NCBI GenBank assembly: GCA_019322435.1
Contig: JAHWIR010000013.1
Coordinates: 1 to 17,490, forward strand
DNA length: 17,490 bases
From: Candidatus Woesearchaeota archaeon
GTDB taxonomy: Archaea > Nanobdellota > Nanobdellia > Woesearchaeales > WJKL01
Direction: 5' to 3'
Every line of letters starts with the position of its first letter. Position 1 is the stretch's first letter. Both the position numbers and the translations under genes were made by a program. The notes beneath the pieces were generated by a model. The model saw only the letters and a program-made list of their open reading frames with translations. It had not been told where the DNA came from and searched no databases. Of the stretch, positions 5,538-12,533 are shown one piece after another.

Positions 5538-6426
5538 GCTGCGTTACTATTTTCAGAACATCTTTCCCGTGCTTTATCTCTCTTTCCTTTTCCAATCCTT
5601 TCACTTCTGCTTTTCCTCTCTCATGCCTCACTATACAATCAGCCTTTATTTCCTCAAGCTTGATATCAACACCAGCCACTTTAGAATTAGTTGAAACTAA
5701 TTTCAGATAACCAGGAGAATCAGAAGCATAGACTTCAATTTCTTTTCTCTCTTCATCAAATTTACTCAAATCAATATCTAAGAACTTCAAAAAAAGAAAC
5801 TTGTCCTTATTATGATAATTAACACTTAATCCACTTCCAAACAAAGCAGCTTCTATTGCTATTGTCCCTGATTTAGAATTCAGATTCAAAAATGTTTTAT
5901 CAGAACTATAGCCACTTAATCTAACCAAAGCATAAGCAATTGTTCCTTTCAGATCATCCCTGCACAAAGCAATCTTATAATCTCTTTTGCTGATATCCCC
6001 TGAAAAATCAATTCCAACATAACAATTATCTTGATAGATATAAACAAAAACAGTTACATCTGGATTTTTCAAATCAACTTTTGCTTCAATCTCATCTCCA
6101 GTTGCTTTTTGTACAGCTGAATCTTCCAACTCATTCTCAATAATCTCGCTTCTTGCTGCAAACGTCCTATCCTTTAACCATTCAGAAAAATCTATTTTAT
6201 TTATCCTTTTCAAATCTTCAATCTTTGAAATCTTAAACTCATCTAATAACAATAAAACTCTATTAACAGCCTGCCCTTTATAACACAATACAGCTAAATC
6301 CTCTATGTTCTTAACATCAAAAACAACACAGCTTTCTCTGACTTCAGCAGGAGCTTTCAACAACTCATTTATCTCTAATTCAGTAATATCTTCCATTCCT
6401 TTATAGCTTATAGCTAATCCTTTCAT
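5527..6426 (-). CDS. THUMP-domain protein with a degenerate methyltransferase domain
   Basis: Relative of the THUMP-containing tRNA/rRNA guanine-N2 methyltransferases (Trm14/RlmL type). The N-terminal half (about residues 1-150) has the layout of the THUMP RNA-binding region. DDLKGTIAYALVRLSGY matches the helix that precedes the Rossmann fold in these enzymes. The SAM-binding loop, normally DPFCGSGT, reads NLNSKSGTIAIEAALFGSG here, and although NSKVAGVDIKLEEIKAD matches the later strand, the protein ends without the NPPY-type catalytic motif. It is therefore probably a non-catalytic RNA-binding derivative. The start is set at 6426 (299 aa) because the upstream in-frame codon is TTG and a TATA box lies 22-29 bases before 6426, typical of a leaderless mRNA. 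Confidence 0.82.
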   Translation of the reverse strand: MKGLAISYKGMEDITELEINELLKAPAEVRESCVVFDVKNIEDLAVLCYKGQAVNRVLLLLDEFKISKIEDLKRINKIDFSEWLKDRTFAARSEIIENELEDSAVQKATGDEIEAKVDLKNPDVTVFVYIYQDNCYVGIDFSGDISKRDYKIALCRDDLKGTIAYALVRLSGYSSDKTFLNLNSKSGTIAIEAALFGSGLSVNYHNKDKFLFLKFLDIDLSKFDEERKEIEVYASDSPGYLKLVSTNSKVAGVDIKLEEIKADCIVRHERGKAEVKGLEKEREIKHGKDVLKIVTQRKQ

Positions 6427-6447
6427 AACAAAAAAAAAGTAAAACAA

Positions 6448-6455
6448 TTATAAAA
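6448..6455 (-). promoter_or_regulatory. TATA box for the THUMP gene
   Basis: Minus-strand CCTTTTTATAA, 22-29 bases upstream of the ATG at 6426, so the mRNA should begin at or near the start codon. Confidence 0.6.
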
Positions 6456-6479
6456 AGGTTTATATCATTAAATAAAAAA

Positions 6480-6488
6480 ATATATATA
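6480..6488 (+). promoter_or_regulatory. TATA box for the 6511 gene
   Basis: ATATATATA, 23-31 bases before the ATG at 6511, with no Shine-Dalgarno sequence. This suggests a leaderless mRNA, diverging from the THUMP gene promoter. Confidence 0.55.
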
Positions 6489-6510
6489 CTCATCTTGCAT
6501 CTTTATATTA

Positions 6511-6945
6511 ATGGCATCAGACACTGTTGAAACTATAGAAAGATATGAAAAGATATATGTAAAATCATTTGCTATTTTTGAAAAATTACTTAAAAAACTA
6601 ACTAATGAGATTATAGAGAAAACTGGAAGAAAATTAGAATTTATTTCTCCTTCAAAAAAAAATGATTTTATAAGATGGGTTCAAGAAGTAACTCGTGCAG
6701 AGGCTGGTATTATTTCATTTTGTGGGTGGGATGATTTAACATTTATTATTTACGAACCAAGAAGATGGAGATTTAGGAAAGAAGTTATAATAGGTAAATT
6801 CTATAGCGATGGCATGACAAAACCTCCTAGATTAGCTATTAAGATACTCGATGAAAATTTAGAAGATCAAAAAGGGATTATTAAAAAATACGTTAGAAAA
6901 TTAGAAAGAATATTCAATATAAAAATAATATGTACTATAACTTAA
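6511..6945 (+). CDS. Hypothetical protein, orphan
   Basis: I do not recognise this 144-residue protein. It begins with an amphipathic helical half rich in Lys and Glu (MASDTVETIERYEKIYVKSF, then LLKKLTNEIIEKTGRKLEF). A central part follows with aromatic residues (GIISFCGWDDLTFIIYEPRR), and the C-terminus is again helical. There are no membrane segments or signal peptide. It is the only plus-strand gene between 1 and 9500, stands between divergent and convergent neighbours, and is AT-rich even for this window. These traits fit a recently acquired or fast-evolving gene. It has a well-placed TATA box and ends 13 bases from the end of gyrA. Confidence 0.7.
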   Translation: MASDTVETIERYEKIYVKSFAIFEKLLKKLTNEIIEKTGRKLEFISPSKKNDFIRWVQEVTRAEAGIISFCGWDDLTFIIYEPRRWRFRKEVIIGKFYSDGMTKPPRLAIKILDENLEDQKGIIKKYVRKLERIFNIKIICTIT

Positions 6946-6958
6946 ATTCTGAGAAATT

Positions 6959-9379
6959 TTAATTCCCAACAACCTTAGCAACAGCAGCAACCTTGTCTCC
7001 TTCTGATAACTTCATAACTCTAACTCCTTGTGTCGCTCTGCCTATGACAGAAATACCTTTTGCTTGTACTCTTATACCAATTCCTTTCTGGCTTATCAGC
7101 ATCAATTCATCTTCATCTTTGACAGATTTTACAGCAACTACTTTTCCGTTTCTTTCTGAACAGATTATATTTTTGACTCCACTTCCACCACGATTAATCA
7201 ATCTATATTCAGATATTAAAGTCCTTTTTCCATAACCATTCTCAGTTATTGTAAACAATGTTCTTTCATCTTTTGCAATCTCCATTCCAATAACCCTATC
7301 CTTGCCTTTCAATTTTATACCTCTGACACCTTTCGCACCTCTGCCCATTGATCTTACATTATTCTCATCAAATTTGACAGCTTGTCCATTCTTTGTAGCC
7401 AATAAGATTACACTTTTCCCAGTTGTCCTCTTGACACTGATCAGTTCATCTCCTTCTCCTAATCCTAAAGCAATTATTCCGCCTTTCCTTGGCCTTGAAA
7501 ACTCTTTCATTGCTGTTTTCTTGACAATTCCTTTCTTTGTTGCCATAAACAGATAACCCTCTTCTAAACTTTTAACAGGAACATAAGCAGTTATCTTCTC
7601 TCCCTCAGCTAACCTTAACAGATTGACAATAGCAACTCCTTTTGCAGTCCTTCCAGCTTCAGGAATCTCATATACTTTAAGCCATTTCAACTTTCCTTTG
7701 TTTGTAAAAAACAAGACATAAGAATGTGTATTCGCTATAAATAAATCTTCAACAAAATCCTCTTCTTTTGTAGTGGCTGCTATAACTCCTTTTCCACCTC
7801 TTTTCTGCGCCTTATAGGTTCCAACTGGCTGCCTTTTGATATAACCTGAATGAGTGATTGAGATGACCATATTCTCTGACTTGATTAATTCTTCAGGAGC
7901 AACTTCCTCTTCTTCTTCCTCAATAATCTCTGTTCTCCTTTCATCTCCATAATTCTTTTTCATCTCAACTAATTCATCCTTTATGATCTTCAGAATCCTT
8001 TTCTCATCTCCTAATATCTCTTTCAGCTTCTTGATCAATTCTAACAGATCAGCATGCTCTTTCTTTATCTTCTCCTGCTCTAATCCAGTTAATCTCTGCA
8101 GTCTCATATCTAATATAGCCAAAGCTTGCTTCTCACTGATCTTTAACTTAGAGATCAAGGCATTTTTAGCAATATCAGCATTATCACTCTCCTTGATCAT
8201 CTTGATAGTTGCATCAATATCCTTAAGAGCAACAAGCAATCCTTCTAAAATATGAGCCCTATCTTCAGCCTTATTCAAATCAAATTTAGTTCTTTTCCTA
8301 ACCACATTTCTTCTATGATCAATATAATTCTGAATAAGGCTTTTCAGATTCAAGACTTTAGGCTCTCCACCCACTAACGCAAGCATAATAATTCCAAAAG
8401 TTGTCTTCAGCCTTGTATGCTTCATCAACTGGTTCAACACAACATCAGGATTAGCATCTCTCTTCAATGTGATGACAACCCTCATTCCTTTTCTAGAGCT
8501 TTCATCTCTTAAATCAGATATTCCCTTTACTTTCCCGTCATTGACCAGATTAGCAATCTCTTCAACCAAACTGGATTTATTGACCATATAAGGAATCTCC
8601 GTAACAATAATTTTCTTTTTTGTCTTTCCTTCTTCAATATGTGTTCTTGCTTTGACAACAACTCTCCCTCTTCCAGTTGCATAAGCATTTTTTATCCCGC
8701 TAACACCACTAATAAACCCTGCTGTTGGAAAATCAGGACCTTTAACATGCTGCATCAGCTCATCAACAGCAGCATCAGGATTATCAATCAAACAAATACT
8801 AGCATCAGCTACTTCAATCAAATTATGCGGTGGAATGTTTGTTGCCATTCCAACTGCAATTCCAGAACTTCCATTAATCAAAAGATTAGGTAGCTTTGCA
8901 GGCAGATAAAAAGGCTCTTTCAAGCTTCCATCAAAATTAGGAACAAACTTAACAGTCTTCTTGTCAATATCATTCAGCATCTCTTCAGCAGCCTTCTTCA
9001 GCTTAGCCTCTGTATACCTCATTGCAGCTGCTGAATCCCCATCTATGCTTCCAAAATTTCCCTGCCCATTGATTAAAGGATATCTTAAGCTCCAAGGTTG
9101 AGCCATCCTAACCAAAGAATCATAAACAGCAGTATCACCGTGCGGATGATACTTACCAAGAACCTCTCCAACAATCCTTGCACACTTCTTAAACGCCTTG
9201 TTATGGAACATCCCCATCTTATACATTGCATAAAGAATCCTTCTATGAACCGGCTTCAACCCATCCCGAACATCAGGCAAAGCCCTTCCAACAATGACAG
9301 ACATAGAATAATCTAAGTAAGATGCTTTCATCTCATCTTCAATCACTTGCTGGACTATTCTTTCTTGTTTTTCTGCCAT
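6959..9379 (-). CDS. gyrA: DNA gyrase subunit A
   Basis: Breakage-reunion subunit of DNA gyrase, which introduces negative supercoils using ATP. The 806-residue protein aligns with bacterial GyrA throughout the N-terminal domain: SMSVIVGRALPDVRDGLKPVHRR, HPHGDTAVYDSLVRMAQ (Thr83, Asp87 in the quinolone region) and NFGSIDGDSAAAMRYTEAKL, with the catalytic Tyr122 at the same number as in E. coli. After the coiled-coil/tower region comes an acidic linker (IIEEEEEEVAPEE), then a beta-pinwheel domain. Its GyrA box reads QKRGGKG (residues 525-531), a close match to QRRGGKG, so DNA wrapping should be retained. The length is somewhat shorter than E. coli GyrA because the acidic C-terminal tail is missing. 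gyrB is not in the window. Archaeal gyrases derive from bacteria. Confidence 0.96.
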   Translation of the reverse strand: MAEKQERIVQQVIEDEMKASYLDYSMSVIVGRALPDVRDGLKPVHRRILYAMYKMGMFHNKAFKKCARIVGEVLGKYHPHGDTAVYDSLVRMAQPWSLRYPLINGQGNFGSIDGDSAAAMRYTEAKLKKAAEEMLNDIDKKTVKFVPNFDGSLKEPFYLPAKLPNLLINGSSGIAVGMATNIPPHNLIEVADASICLIDNPDAAVDELMQHVKGPDFPTAGFISGVSGIKNAYATGRGRVVVKARTHIEEGKTKKKIIVTEIPYMVNKSSLVEEIANLVNDGKVKGISDLRDESSRKGMRVVITLKRDANPDVVLNQLMKHTRLKTTFGIIMLALVGGEPKVLNLKSLIQNYIDHRRNVVRKRTKFDLNKAEDRAHILEGLLVALKDIDATIKMIKESDNADIAKNALISKLKISEKQALAILDMRLQRLTGLEQEKIKKEHADLLELIKKLKEILGDEKRILKIIKDELVEMKKNYGDERRTEIIEEEEEEVAPEELIKSENMVISITHSGYIKRQPVGTYKAQKRGGKGVIAATTKEEDFVEDLFIANTHSYVLFFTNKGKLKWLKVYEIPEAGRTAKGVAIVNLLRLAEGEKITAYVPVKSLEEGYLFMATKKGIVKKTAMKEFSRPRKGGIIALGLGEGDELISVKRTTGKSVILLATKNGQAVKFDENNVRSMGRGAKGVRGIKLKGKDRVIGMEIAKDERTLFTITENGYGKRTLISEYRLINRGGSGVKNIICSERNGKVVAVKSVKDEDELMLISQKGIGIRVQAKGISVIGRATQGVRVMKLSEGDKVAAVAKVVGN

Positions 9380-9417
9380 TTTTTGACGAGAACTTCTAAT
9401 AAAAAATAAACTATGTT

Positions 9418-9430
9418 ACTTTATAAACCT
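9418..9430 (-). promoter_or_regulatory. TATA box for gyrA
   Basis: Minus-strand AGGTTTATAAAG, about 40 bases before the gyrA start, predicting a leader of about 15 nt. Confidence 0.5.
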
Positions 9431-9433
9431 TTT

Positions 9434-9477
9434 GGTTGAATTCGACCTTCTCAGGCCCTGTACTACCAGAATTCGAC
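9434..9477. promoter_or_regulatory. Possible operator: repeated GAATTCGAC between divergent promoters
   Basis: GAATTCGAC occurs at 9438-9446 and again at 9469-9477, 31 bases apart (about three helical turns). The first copy lies within a near-palindrome, GGTTGAATTCGACC (9434-9447). Both sit between the TATA boxes of gyrA and the EgtD-like gene. The repeat is seen; a regulatory role is inference. Confidence 0.35.
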
Positions 9478-9500
9478 ATTTTAACTAAAATAGACGAAGG

Positions 9501-9508
9501 TTTTTAAA
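9501..9508 (+). promoter_or_regulatory. TATA box for the EgtD-like gene
   Basis: TTTTTAAA, 22-29 bases before the ATG at 9530, with no Shine-Dalgarno, so the mRNA is probably leaderless. Confidence 0.6.
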
Positions 9509-9529
9509 CCCTTAAATATAGTCTATTTC

Positions 9530-10471
9530 ATGGCAATAAATGATTTGATTTTTAGAGAACTTATCAAGAGAGGATTCAAAAAAACAGCCAAAGGTAGACA
9601 ATGGCATTTAGCTGATTCTAAACTATGGTATCTAACTCCAGAGCAGGCGCAGGGATATTTAGACCTTGAACAATCTCCAGAATATAAAGAAGGATTGATT
9701 CAAGCTGAAATCGATCTTATCGAAACGAACCTCGATACAATTCTATCACAATTACCTGAACAAAAATATAACCTTGTAGATCTAGGATGTGGAAATGGAG
9801 AAAAAGCCGCAATGTTTATTGAAAAATTAGAAAAGAAATTAGGAGTAAGATATTGTCCTGTTGATATAAGCTCATACATGGTATCAAAAGCACTTAAAAC
9901 AATGAACAAACTTGATATAGATTGTGTTGTTGAATGCAAAGAAAACATTTCTGATTTTGAAAACTTAACAAACGTTATGCCTGCTTTTAGAAGGGGAGGA
10001 TACGAAGGAAGTTTAATTTTATTATTAGGAAATACAATTGGTAATTTTGATAGAGAAGATATTTTAGAGGGAATATATCAAAGCATGTACCCAAATGATT
10101 TCTTACTTATTGGAACAGAACTAAGAAATGGAAAAAAATCTAAAGATATAATTAAAGAATATGATTCTGAATTGGTAAATAATTTTTTGATACATCTTCC
10201 TAAACATCTTGATTTAACAGAAAAAGACGTAAGACTTGAGGTAGAATTCAATAAAGACAGAGTTGATTTATTCTACAAACTAAAAAGAGACAAAACAATA
10301 GCTCATTTAGGGAAATCTATTGAATTCAAAACAGGGGACAAAATCTTAGCTGCAATTTCTTACAAATATACTCAAAATGAATTAAGTAAATTATTAGAAA
10401 AAAGATTTGACACAATAATTTATTCTAATAAAGACAAAAACTATGCTTTAGCTTTATGCAAAGAAAGATAA
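9530..10471 (+). CDS. EgtD-like SAM-dependent methyltransferase
   Basis: Member of the family that includes the histidine N-alpha-trimethylating enzyme EgtD. In 313 residues it shows YLTPEQAQGYLDLEQSPEY near the N-terminus, the SAM-binding loop LVDLGCGNGEK (residues 82-92), CPVDISSYM with the acidic residue after beta-2, LLLGNTIGNFDREDI with the family's conserved Asn, and the C-terminal KILAAISYKYTQNEL. In EgtD the last motif normally carries Glu before the [IV]S pair (TEIS/TEVS), and that Glu contacts the histidine imidazole. Here it is Ala, so histidine may not be the substrate. No other ergothioneine genes are visible. The stop codon ends directly next to the stop codon of the convergent zinc-ribbon gene. 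Confidence 0.85.
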   Translation: MAINDLIFRELIKRGFKKTAKGRQWHLADSKLWYLTPEQAQGYLDLEQSPEYKEGLIQAEIDLIETNLDTILSQLPEQKYNLVDLGCGNGEKAAMFIEKLEKKLGVRYCPVDISSYMVSKALKTMNKLDIDCVVECKENISDFENLTNVMPAFRRGGYEGSLILLLGNTIGNFDREDILEGIYQSMYPNDFLLIGTELRNGKKSKDIIKEYDSELVNNFLIHLPKHLDLTEKDVRLEVEFNKDRVDLFYKLKRDKTIAHLGKSIEFKTGDKILAAISYKYTQNELSKLLEKRFDTIIYSNKDKNYALALCKER

Positions 10472-10615
10472 TTATTTCAATTTCTTAACAATATTATCCT
10501 TAACCCTAAAACTCCTGCCGCAATAAACACATCTCTTGCTCTTTCCAACAACCAATCCCTTCATTACCTGATACTTCATATCATGCTTGCATCTAGGGCA
10601 TTTTAAAAGAAACAT
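10472..10615 (-). CDS. Small zinc-ribbon protein (47 aa)
   Basis: The reading frame encodes MFLLKCPRCKHDMKYQ, then a linker and RCVYCGRSFRVKDNIVKKLK. Two CxxC pairs (Cys6/Cys9 and Cys29/Cys32) give a classic treble-clef or zinc-ribbon layout, and the protein is basic, so nucleic-acid or protein binding is likely. It starts 1 base after the scpB stop codon. An alternative in-frame ATG at 10624 would overlap scpB and give 50 aa. Co-orientation and the lack of a gap suggest it is part of the scpB operon. Function is unknown. Confidence 0.82.
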   Translation of the reverse strand: MFLLKCPRCKHDMKYQVMKGLVVGKSKRCVYCGRSFRVKDNIVKKLK

Positions 10616-10616
10616 C

Positions 10617-11417
10617 TTAATCATAAAATTCTTTTTTCTCTTCTTTGTCTAGCTCTTCAGCATCTTCTTCAATCTCTTCCAGCTCTTTATCTTCTTCTTT
10701 CTGCAATTCTTTTAACTCCTTCTTAATCTCGGCTTCAGGCGGAGGAGCTAATGGCTTGTCAGGCTTTGGCTCAGGACTTTGAGTTGGGTCAGGCATTGGT
10801 GGTTTTTGGACATCTTCTGCTTTTTTCTCCATCTCTTTTTTCCTATTTTTCAATTCCTCCATTTTCCTCTCAGCTTCATCAATCTCTTTTTCAGTTTTCT
10901 CTACTTTCTCTCTGACTTTTTCAGGAACAACATTTTTGAATACTTCCTTTGCCTGCTCCTTAGAAGGCAGGTCAAAATATTCAAAAAATTTCTGAGTCAA
11001 AGTAATCTTATTTGTTCTTCCAAACCGCATCCTTGTTATAAATCCTAATTCATCCAGCTGTTTCAGATGATCATAGGCCTTGTTATGTCTTATCTTGACA
11101 ACATCTGCCTGCAGAACAGGATATTTCCATGCAATGACAGCAAGAGTCTCCATTAAAGGCCTGTCCAGCTCCATCTGGCTGACAACTTTCTGCACCATTG
11201 GCATATAATGATCTTTAACAGTTAATTTCCAATAGCCTTCTCCTTCATCATGCAACACCATGGAACTCCCTTTGGCTTCATACTCTGCACGAAGCTCATT
11301 CAAAGCTCTATTAATCTTGTCAATATCTCTAAGACCTGTTATTTTAGCAATTTCATCTATATGGATTCTTTTAGCTACAGTAAACAGCAAAGCTTCAATC
11401 CTATTCTTTTCGTTCAT
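10617..11417 (-). CDS. scpB: Segregation and condensation protein B (ScpB) with a charged C-terminal extension
   Basis: ScpB is the winged-helix (kite) subunit of the SMC-ScpAB condensin. The first 170 or so residues fit ScpB: NRIEALLFTVAKRIHIDEIA, GEGYWKLTVKDHYMPMVQK, METLAVIAWKYPVLQADVVK and YDHLKQLDELGFITRMRFGR. From about residue 160 the chain becomes a long Lys/Glu-rich predicted coiled coil (EKVREKVEKTEKEIDEAERK), then a Pro-rich linker (PPMPDPTQSPEPKPDKPLAP), then an acidic tail. This makes it 266 residues, longer than common ScpB proteins. It overlaps the upstream winged-helix gene by 17 bases. No scpA or smc gene is in the window. Confidence 0.9.
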   Translation of the reverse strand: MNEKNRIEALLFTVAKRIHIDEIAKITGLRDIDKINRALNELRAEYEAKGSSMVLHDEGEGYWKLTVKDHYMPMVQKVVSQMELDRPLMETLAVIAWKYPVLQADVVKIRHNKAYDHLKQLDELGFITRMRFGRTNKITLTQKFFEYFDLPSKEQAKEVFKNVVPEKVREKVEKTEKEIDEAERKMEELKNRKKEMEKKAEDVQKPPMPDPTQSPEPKPDKPLAPPPEAEIKKELKELQKEEDKELEEIEEDAEELDKEEKKEFYD

Positions 11418-12015
11418 CGTTAATCCAGCTGTAATCCTCGCCTTCTTTTTTTACTAATCCTTTCTTAATTAAGCTTTCTAAGAAATCTTTCATATGTTCT
11501 TCAGACATGCCAGTTAATTTAGCCAAATCCTTAACTTTCTTAACACCAACATTCAAAGCCAATGAAACAATATTTGTTGATAAAGAATAAACATTCTGCT
11601 TCAAGAACTGATTCTGATTATTAAGCTGCTTAACACCCATGTCCAGCTTGTGCAGCTTCCCCTGCAGGTCATTCATTATAGCAGTAATATCTCTTCCCTT
11701 CAGTTTAAATTCAGCAGGAGCAATTATCTCAATAGAACTCGGCATATAATCAAAGCAAAATCCAATTAATGTTGGAATATCCTTGGCCATAAATTCAAGC
11801 TCAACAAAAGTTGCAAACAATCCCTTGTCATCTCCTTCTAACTCTTTTGCTTCTCCAAATTCTTCTCTCAATACCTCTAAATCAGTTTTCTTCTTAATAT
11901 GATCAACATACTCCTTCAATGTTTTCTCTATATGTTCTTTTGGCTTTCCAATTAACTCAACAATTACCTTTGTGTGAACATATCCTTTTTCCAAAAGCTC
12001 ATTAACATTTGCCAT
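11401..12015 (-). CDS. Hypothetical protein with C-terminal winged helix, coupled to scpB
   Basis: No named family recognised. The 204-residue protein has a helical N-terminus (NELLEKGYVHTKVIVELIGK), a central alpha/beta region with FATFVELEFMAKDIPTLIGF and PSSIEIIAPAEFKLKGRD, then a predicted coiled coil at about residues 110-150 (IMNDLQGKLHKLDMGVKQLN). The end looks like a winged helix (KKVKDLAKLTGMSEEHMKDF, LVKKEGEDYSWIND). Its last codons overlap the start of scpB by 17 bases, so translation is coupled and a complex with ScpB is plausible. It does not resemble ScpA to me, but it could fill a kleisin-like or loader role. A TATA box at 12038-12047 implies a leaderless mRNA starting near 12015. 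Confidence 0.8.
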   Translation of the reverse strand: MANVNELLEKGYVHTKVIVELIGKPKEHIEKTLKEYVDHIKKKTDLEVLREEFGEAKELEGDDKGLFATFVELEFMAKDIPTLIGFCFDYMPSSIEIIAPAEFKLKGRDITAIMNDLQGKLHKLDMGVKQLNNQNQFLKQNVYSLSTNIVSLALNVGVKKVKDLAKLTGMSEEHMKDFLESLIKKGLVKKEGEDYSWINDERKE

Positions 12016-12037
12016 AGTCCAAAATAAGAATATAGTT

Positions 12038-12047
12038 CTTTAAAAAG
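12038..12047 (-). promoter_or_regulatory. TATA box for the scpB operon
   Basis: Minus-strand CTTTTTAAAG, 23-32 bases before the ATG at 12015. Confidence 0.55.
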
Positions 12048-12058
12048 TTTTCGTGGAA

Positions 12059-12433
12059 TTAAGAATTCGGTTTCTCTTCTTTCTCAGGAAAAAGCCCATA
12101 TTTGGTTTTCTCAACAAATTCTTTATAAGCATCATTATAAACAGTATAGCTAACAGACTTCCCAGATTTCCTTTCATAATGGTTGCTCAAATCTATTAGT
12201 TTGTTTATCCGCTTGATATAATCTTTTCTAAGTGATTCATCAGTTACTTCTTCATTTATCTTATTTTTAAGTTCAGTCCAAGAAAGCATATTCACAAGTC
12301 TAGTCATCAATAAATGACTGTCCTCTTTTGCAACAATAATTTGTCCACCATGAAGCACAGGCAATTGAGAAGGATCAAAATCTCTTTCTTCTATTTCAAC
12401 TGGTGTTTCTTCCACAATTGCAACCAAAGACAT
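12059..12433 (-). CDS. Hypothetical protein
   Basis: I do not recognise this 124-residue acidic protein. It starts MSLVAIVEETPVEIEERDFD, followed by QLPVLHGGQIIVAKEDSHLL and a helical C-terminal half (RLVNMLSWTELKNKINEEV, then KRINKLIDLSNHYERKSG). There are no cysteines, membrane segments or nucleotide-binding motifs. It has its own TATA box at 12455-12464, 22-31 bases before the start, with no Shine-Dalgarno, so the mRNA is probably leaderless. It points away from the seven-helix membrane protein at 12534 and precedes, on the same strand, the scpB operon, which has its own promoter. Confidence 0.75.
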   Translation of the reverse strand: MSLVAIVEETPVEIEERDFDPSQLPVLHGGQIIVAKEDSHLLMTRLVNMLSWTELKNKINEEVTDESLRKDYIKRINKLIDLSNHYERKSGKSVSYTVYNDAYKEFVEKTKYGLFPEKEEKPNS

Positions 12434-12454
12434 ATTTAAAAAACATATCTTAAT

Positions 12455-12464
12455 CTTTTAAAAA
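12455..12464 (-). promoter_or_regulatory. TATA box for the 12433 gene
   Basis: Minus-strand TTTTTAAAAG, 22-31 bases before the ATG at 12433. Confidence 0.55.
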
Positions 12465-12485
12465 CTTTTCTGGTTTGTATATTTT

Positions 12486-12497
12486 CCTTTGTAAAGG
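12486..12497. promoter_or_regulatory. Possible operator palindrome CCTTTGTAAAGG
   Basis: CCTTT-GT-AAAGG, a 5-bp dyad between two divergent promoters, directly before the TATA box of the plus-strand gene. The 2-base centre is too short for an RNA hairpin, so a protein-binding site is the better reading. It is short enough to be chance. Confidence 0.25.
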
Positions 12498-12502
12498 TAT
12501 AA

Positions 12503-12511
12503 TTATATATA
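12503..12511 (+). promoter_or_regulatory. TATA box for the seven-helix membrane protein gene
   Basis: TTATATATA, 23-31 bases before the ATG at 12534, with no Shine-Dalgarno; probably leaderless. Confidence 0.55.
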
Positions 12512-12533
12512 TTAGTTATTTTATCAAAGAATT

